DNA of 64,000 nucleotides from Colius striatus (taxonomy: Eukaryota; Chordata; Aves; Coliiformes; Coliidae): positions 124,001-188,000 of the forward strand of contig NC_084776.1 in the NCBI RefSeq assembly GCF_028858725.1. The letters run 5' to 3'. Under the pieces are notes generated by a model that had not been told where the DNA came from, searched no databases, and saw nothing but the letters and a program-made list of their open reading frames with translations. The translations under genes and the position numbers were made by a program. Positions within the stretch are counted from its first letter, which is position 1; each line of letters begins with the position of its first letter. Shown here in pieces: positions 61,457 through 64,000 of the stretch.

Positions 61457-62797
61457 CTAAGAAACAAAAAGGAATTAAAGTCAGTAGATGAGGGGGAAAG
61501 TATCTAACCAAAATAGGCAGAAATCGCCCTGCAGTTAAAGTTACTAATAGGATATGGATCTGTTTTAAATATGAATCTTGAAGATGCAGAGAAATTTTGA
61601 CTATTCCTTGTTCAGGGTTAGTCCTTATAAAACTTGGAAAAACTACATAAAAATGAGATGCGCACAGTTGGGTTTTTAAATGAACATCCATCCCCTCACA
61701 GCTCGCTCAGTCAAAACTGGATTTCAACTGAGTCACCATTTTGTAGTAAAACTGAAGGCATTACAGCAATTCAGGGGTGTATTTGATTTTCACAAATACA
61801 TAATAACTACTGCATTAAAGTCTGCAGGACTTTTCATAAAAGGCCTTGTAACGTGAAGCTCGTGGACCATTCACTTAGGAGACCTGGATGCAAAATCCTG
61901 GTGCATTACAGGTATTCTGCACAATAGCAGACGAATCACACAGGCTTGCTTTTCTCTGCTGAGGACAGTAATACAGCCCTGATGCACCGATATCTTGAAA
62001 AGAGAGACAGCTCCCTTTGAGCTTCTAATGACCTATCAGTCTTCACACATCAAGTAGGTACATAAACTAAACTGCAATGAAAATCTGCACAGGCGGGTTT
62101 TGTGGATGATGGGACTTAGTAACTGCAGCAATGCTCAGTATCAGCGTCTGCATGATACTTCCACTGATATTACATTGTCAGCACAATTTTTAACTTTTAT
62201 TCGATGACTCTTCACATCTTCTGTACGCAGCCACAAGCATCTTGGCATCTAAACAATAAAATCTCTCCTGAGAATGTTATATACTAGACAGCAAAGCTGC
62301 AAAGCTTTAAGAGAGATGCAAGGGGATAAAAAGACACTGAGAAGGCAGATAAAATGTCCTTGTATGTAGAGAGTGCTTGGAGGTATTGCATCACAGCAGT
62401 TACCTTTTTGTGGGGTCTATGTATTACAGAAGTCTTGAAAATGTTGACGTGAGCTTCTAGCAAGTTATACATTAAATCATACATGTACAAAAATGGACCA
62501 TTTCTTTAAAATGCAATTGATTACTCCTAACAGGTCAATGTTTCTCTACAATGGTATGTAAAAGGGAAGCACAATTGCACATCAGAAACGGCGTTCATTG
62601 CTGAAGAATGCTTCTGCTTTCAGAAGTATAGGTCTGCATAGTGATTGTTGTGCATCGGGAATTACATAGTTCTTACAGCTGCACTTCATAACCAGATTAC
62701 TATGGCATAACGTTCTGGCCGATACAGACTCGTCTGGACGACAGAGCACCGCGCAGGCCTGTATGAACACACTATGGCACTTAGATTAGGAACTTAC
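61457..62797 (-). other. SLC16A3 intron 1
   Basis: Intron between the non-coding first exon and the first coding exon (donor GTAAGT at 62797, acceptor ending TTAG at 61457). No other gene recognised inside. Confidence 0.7.
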
Positions 62798-63200
62798 CGC
62801 AGCAGCCGGCGTACCGAGCCCGGTGCAAACGCGGCCTGGAGGAAGGCGCGGGTACCCCCTGCGCCATCTGCACGGAGCTGTGGCGCCGCACGAGCGACGG
62901 CACATGGCGGCCCCGCGTGGCCTCGGCGCTGTGACGTGCGGCGGCGCGGGACAGCCCGGGAGGGGGCGCGCGCGGCCGGCCGCCGCACTGAGACGTGCGG
63001 GACGTGACCGGGCGGGCGGGCGGGGCGCTACCGTAATTGCCGGAGAGGCAGCGGCGCGCATCGCGCAGGCTGCGCGCCCGCCCCGCGCGGCGCGGTTTCC
63101 CCGGCTGGGTCGCCGCCGGGCTAAGGCCACGCTCCCGGACGCTGCTCGCGGCCGCGGCACGCACGCCGCGGGGCCCGGGTTTCTCAGAGGCGGTGGCAAC
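62798..63200 (-). promoter_or_regulatory. SLC16A3 CpG-island promoter and non-coding exon 1
   Basis: CpG-dense sequence ends at a clean donor (GCG|GTAAGT) at 62798 on the minus strand, which splices to the coding exon whose acceptor is at 61456. The exon adds only 21 nt of 5'UTR before ATG in the second exon. In human this side of the gene faces CCDC57, so the island may be bidirectional, but no CCDC57 exon is visible to its right. Confidence 0.7.
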
Positions 63201-63249
63201 ACTCCCCTGCCGTTCTTGTGCTCTTCCTTGCCCAGGGGAGCAGGTTAAC

Positions 63250-64000
63250 CTGCAAGGGACTTATTTTATTCCACCAACAGCCCTTTGCGTGCCCTACGAG
63301 GAACAGATACTAAAACGATTTTATGTTCTGCTGTAATGAAAGAGCTGGACTTGCAAACGTGGGGGAACCTGGCCTACTCCCAGCATTTCATAAAAATAAA
63401 TCAACGGGGACAGAATAACGTCCATTTACTCTTCCTGACATGTCTATTACCATGTTTTTCTTAAAAATCACCATGAAACAACACAGCAGATCTTCAAACA
63501 CCATCTTTTTATGCACACGCATACATCAACCTTGTTCATGTGGTTTCATCCGCCTGTAGTTCATGTTAACACATCAAAATTAAGAGACCATTAACCAGAG
63601 CTAAATGAGCCCTGTCTCCGTAAACACAGCAAAAGTTCCCTTCAATCTCCTGTGATGTGCCTTGCTACAGTAGACTGTATTCACCTCCTTAAGAACTAGT
63701 AAGGAAGAAGCCAGGAGGTTCCCGTGTGAAACGTGCAAACTAGGAGGGGGAGGTGAGCTCATGGTTTATTTGCACAGGCGAAGTTTTTATTCCTAATTTC
63801 ACTTCAGCACTGGGATACTGGCAAAGCCTGCTAAGACAGGAGGCTACTGCTTAACTATTTCAACAGTTTGTTTTGCTTTGCTTTCTGCTTTTGATAGCTC
63901 AGCCCTGCTTAGAAGCAAAGGATTAGATTTAACTGGCTGCAGCTGTTTCAGTATCTCTACAACAGACGTTGACAGTAGTTACTCCACGTTCTCGTATCAT
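63250..64000. other. No gene recognised
   Basis: AT-rich sequence to the end of the window with no conserved coding region. CCDC57 would be expected further right from human synteny. Confidence 0.4.

Overview
The window looks like bird (or other sauropsid) nuclear DNA. It carries several CR1 LINEs with the usual CATAGAATC-type 3' tails, endogenous retroviral LTRs, short intron-rich vertebrate genes with CpG-island promoters, and very GC-rich, minisatellite-laden sequence of the kind found on avian microchromosomes. I can reconstruct two complete vertebrate genes exon by exon and recognise pieces of three more.

Positions 1-10,290 are GC-rich and crowded with minisatellites. They hold a damaged LRRC14 (+), the last two exons of C8orf82 (-) and the final RhoGAP exon of ARHGAP39 (-). 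Order and orientation match the human 8q24.3 block. LRRC24, which sits between LRRC14 and C8orf82 in human, was not found, nor were C8orf82 exon 1 or the upstream ARHGAP39 exons.

Positions 10,290-22,500 are a junction region. It has a roughly 1-kb LTR, three tandem 1.7-1.8 kb units plus a fourth diverged copy carrying small minus-strand exon-like blocks with conserved splice sites, an NRF1/CRE CpG-island promoter at 17.15-17.55 kb, and a 378-bp solo LTR. A second orphan CpG island (22.5-23.36 kb) and a decayed gammaretrovirus-like provirus on the minus strand (about 23.6-26.0 kb) follow.

Positions 27.7-63.3 kb carry the block seen on human 17q25.3: CSNK1D (+, nine coding exons, 415 aa, with both known alternative last exons) and SLC16A3/MCT4 (-, four coding exons, 473 aa) in convergent orientation. 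A CR1 fills CSNK1D intron 7 and a perfect 56-bp inverted repeat lies in intron 8. The SLC16A3 CpG island at 62.8-63.2 kb ends the recognisable content.

The human counterparts of the left and right blocks lie on different chromosomes. The 10-22 kb interval is therefore either a lineage-specific rearrangement breakpoint or an assembly join. The genes do not form one pathway: CSNK1D is a clock/Wnt kinase, SLC16A3 a lactate exporter, ARHGAP39 a Rho-GTPase regulator, and C8orf82 a small poorly characterised protein.
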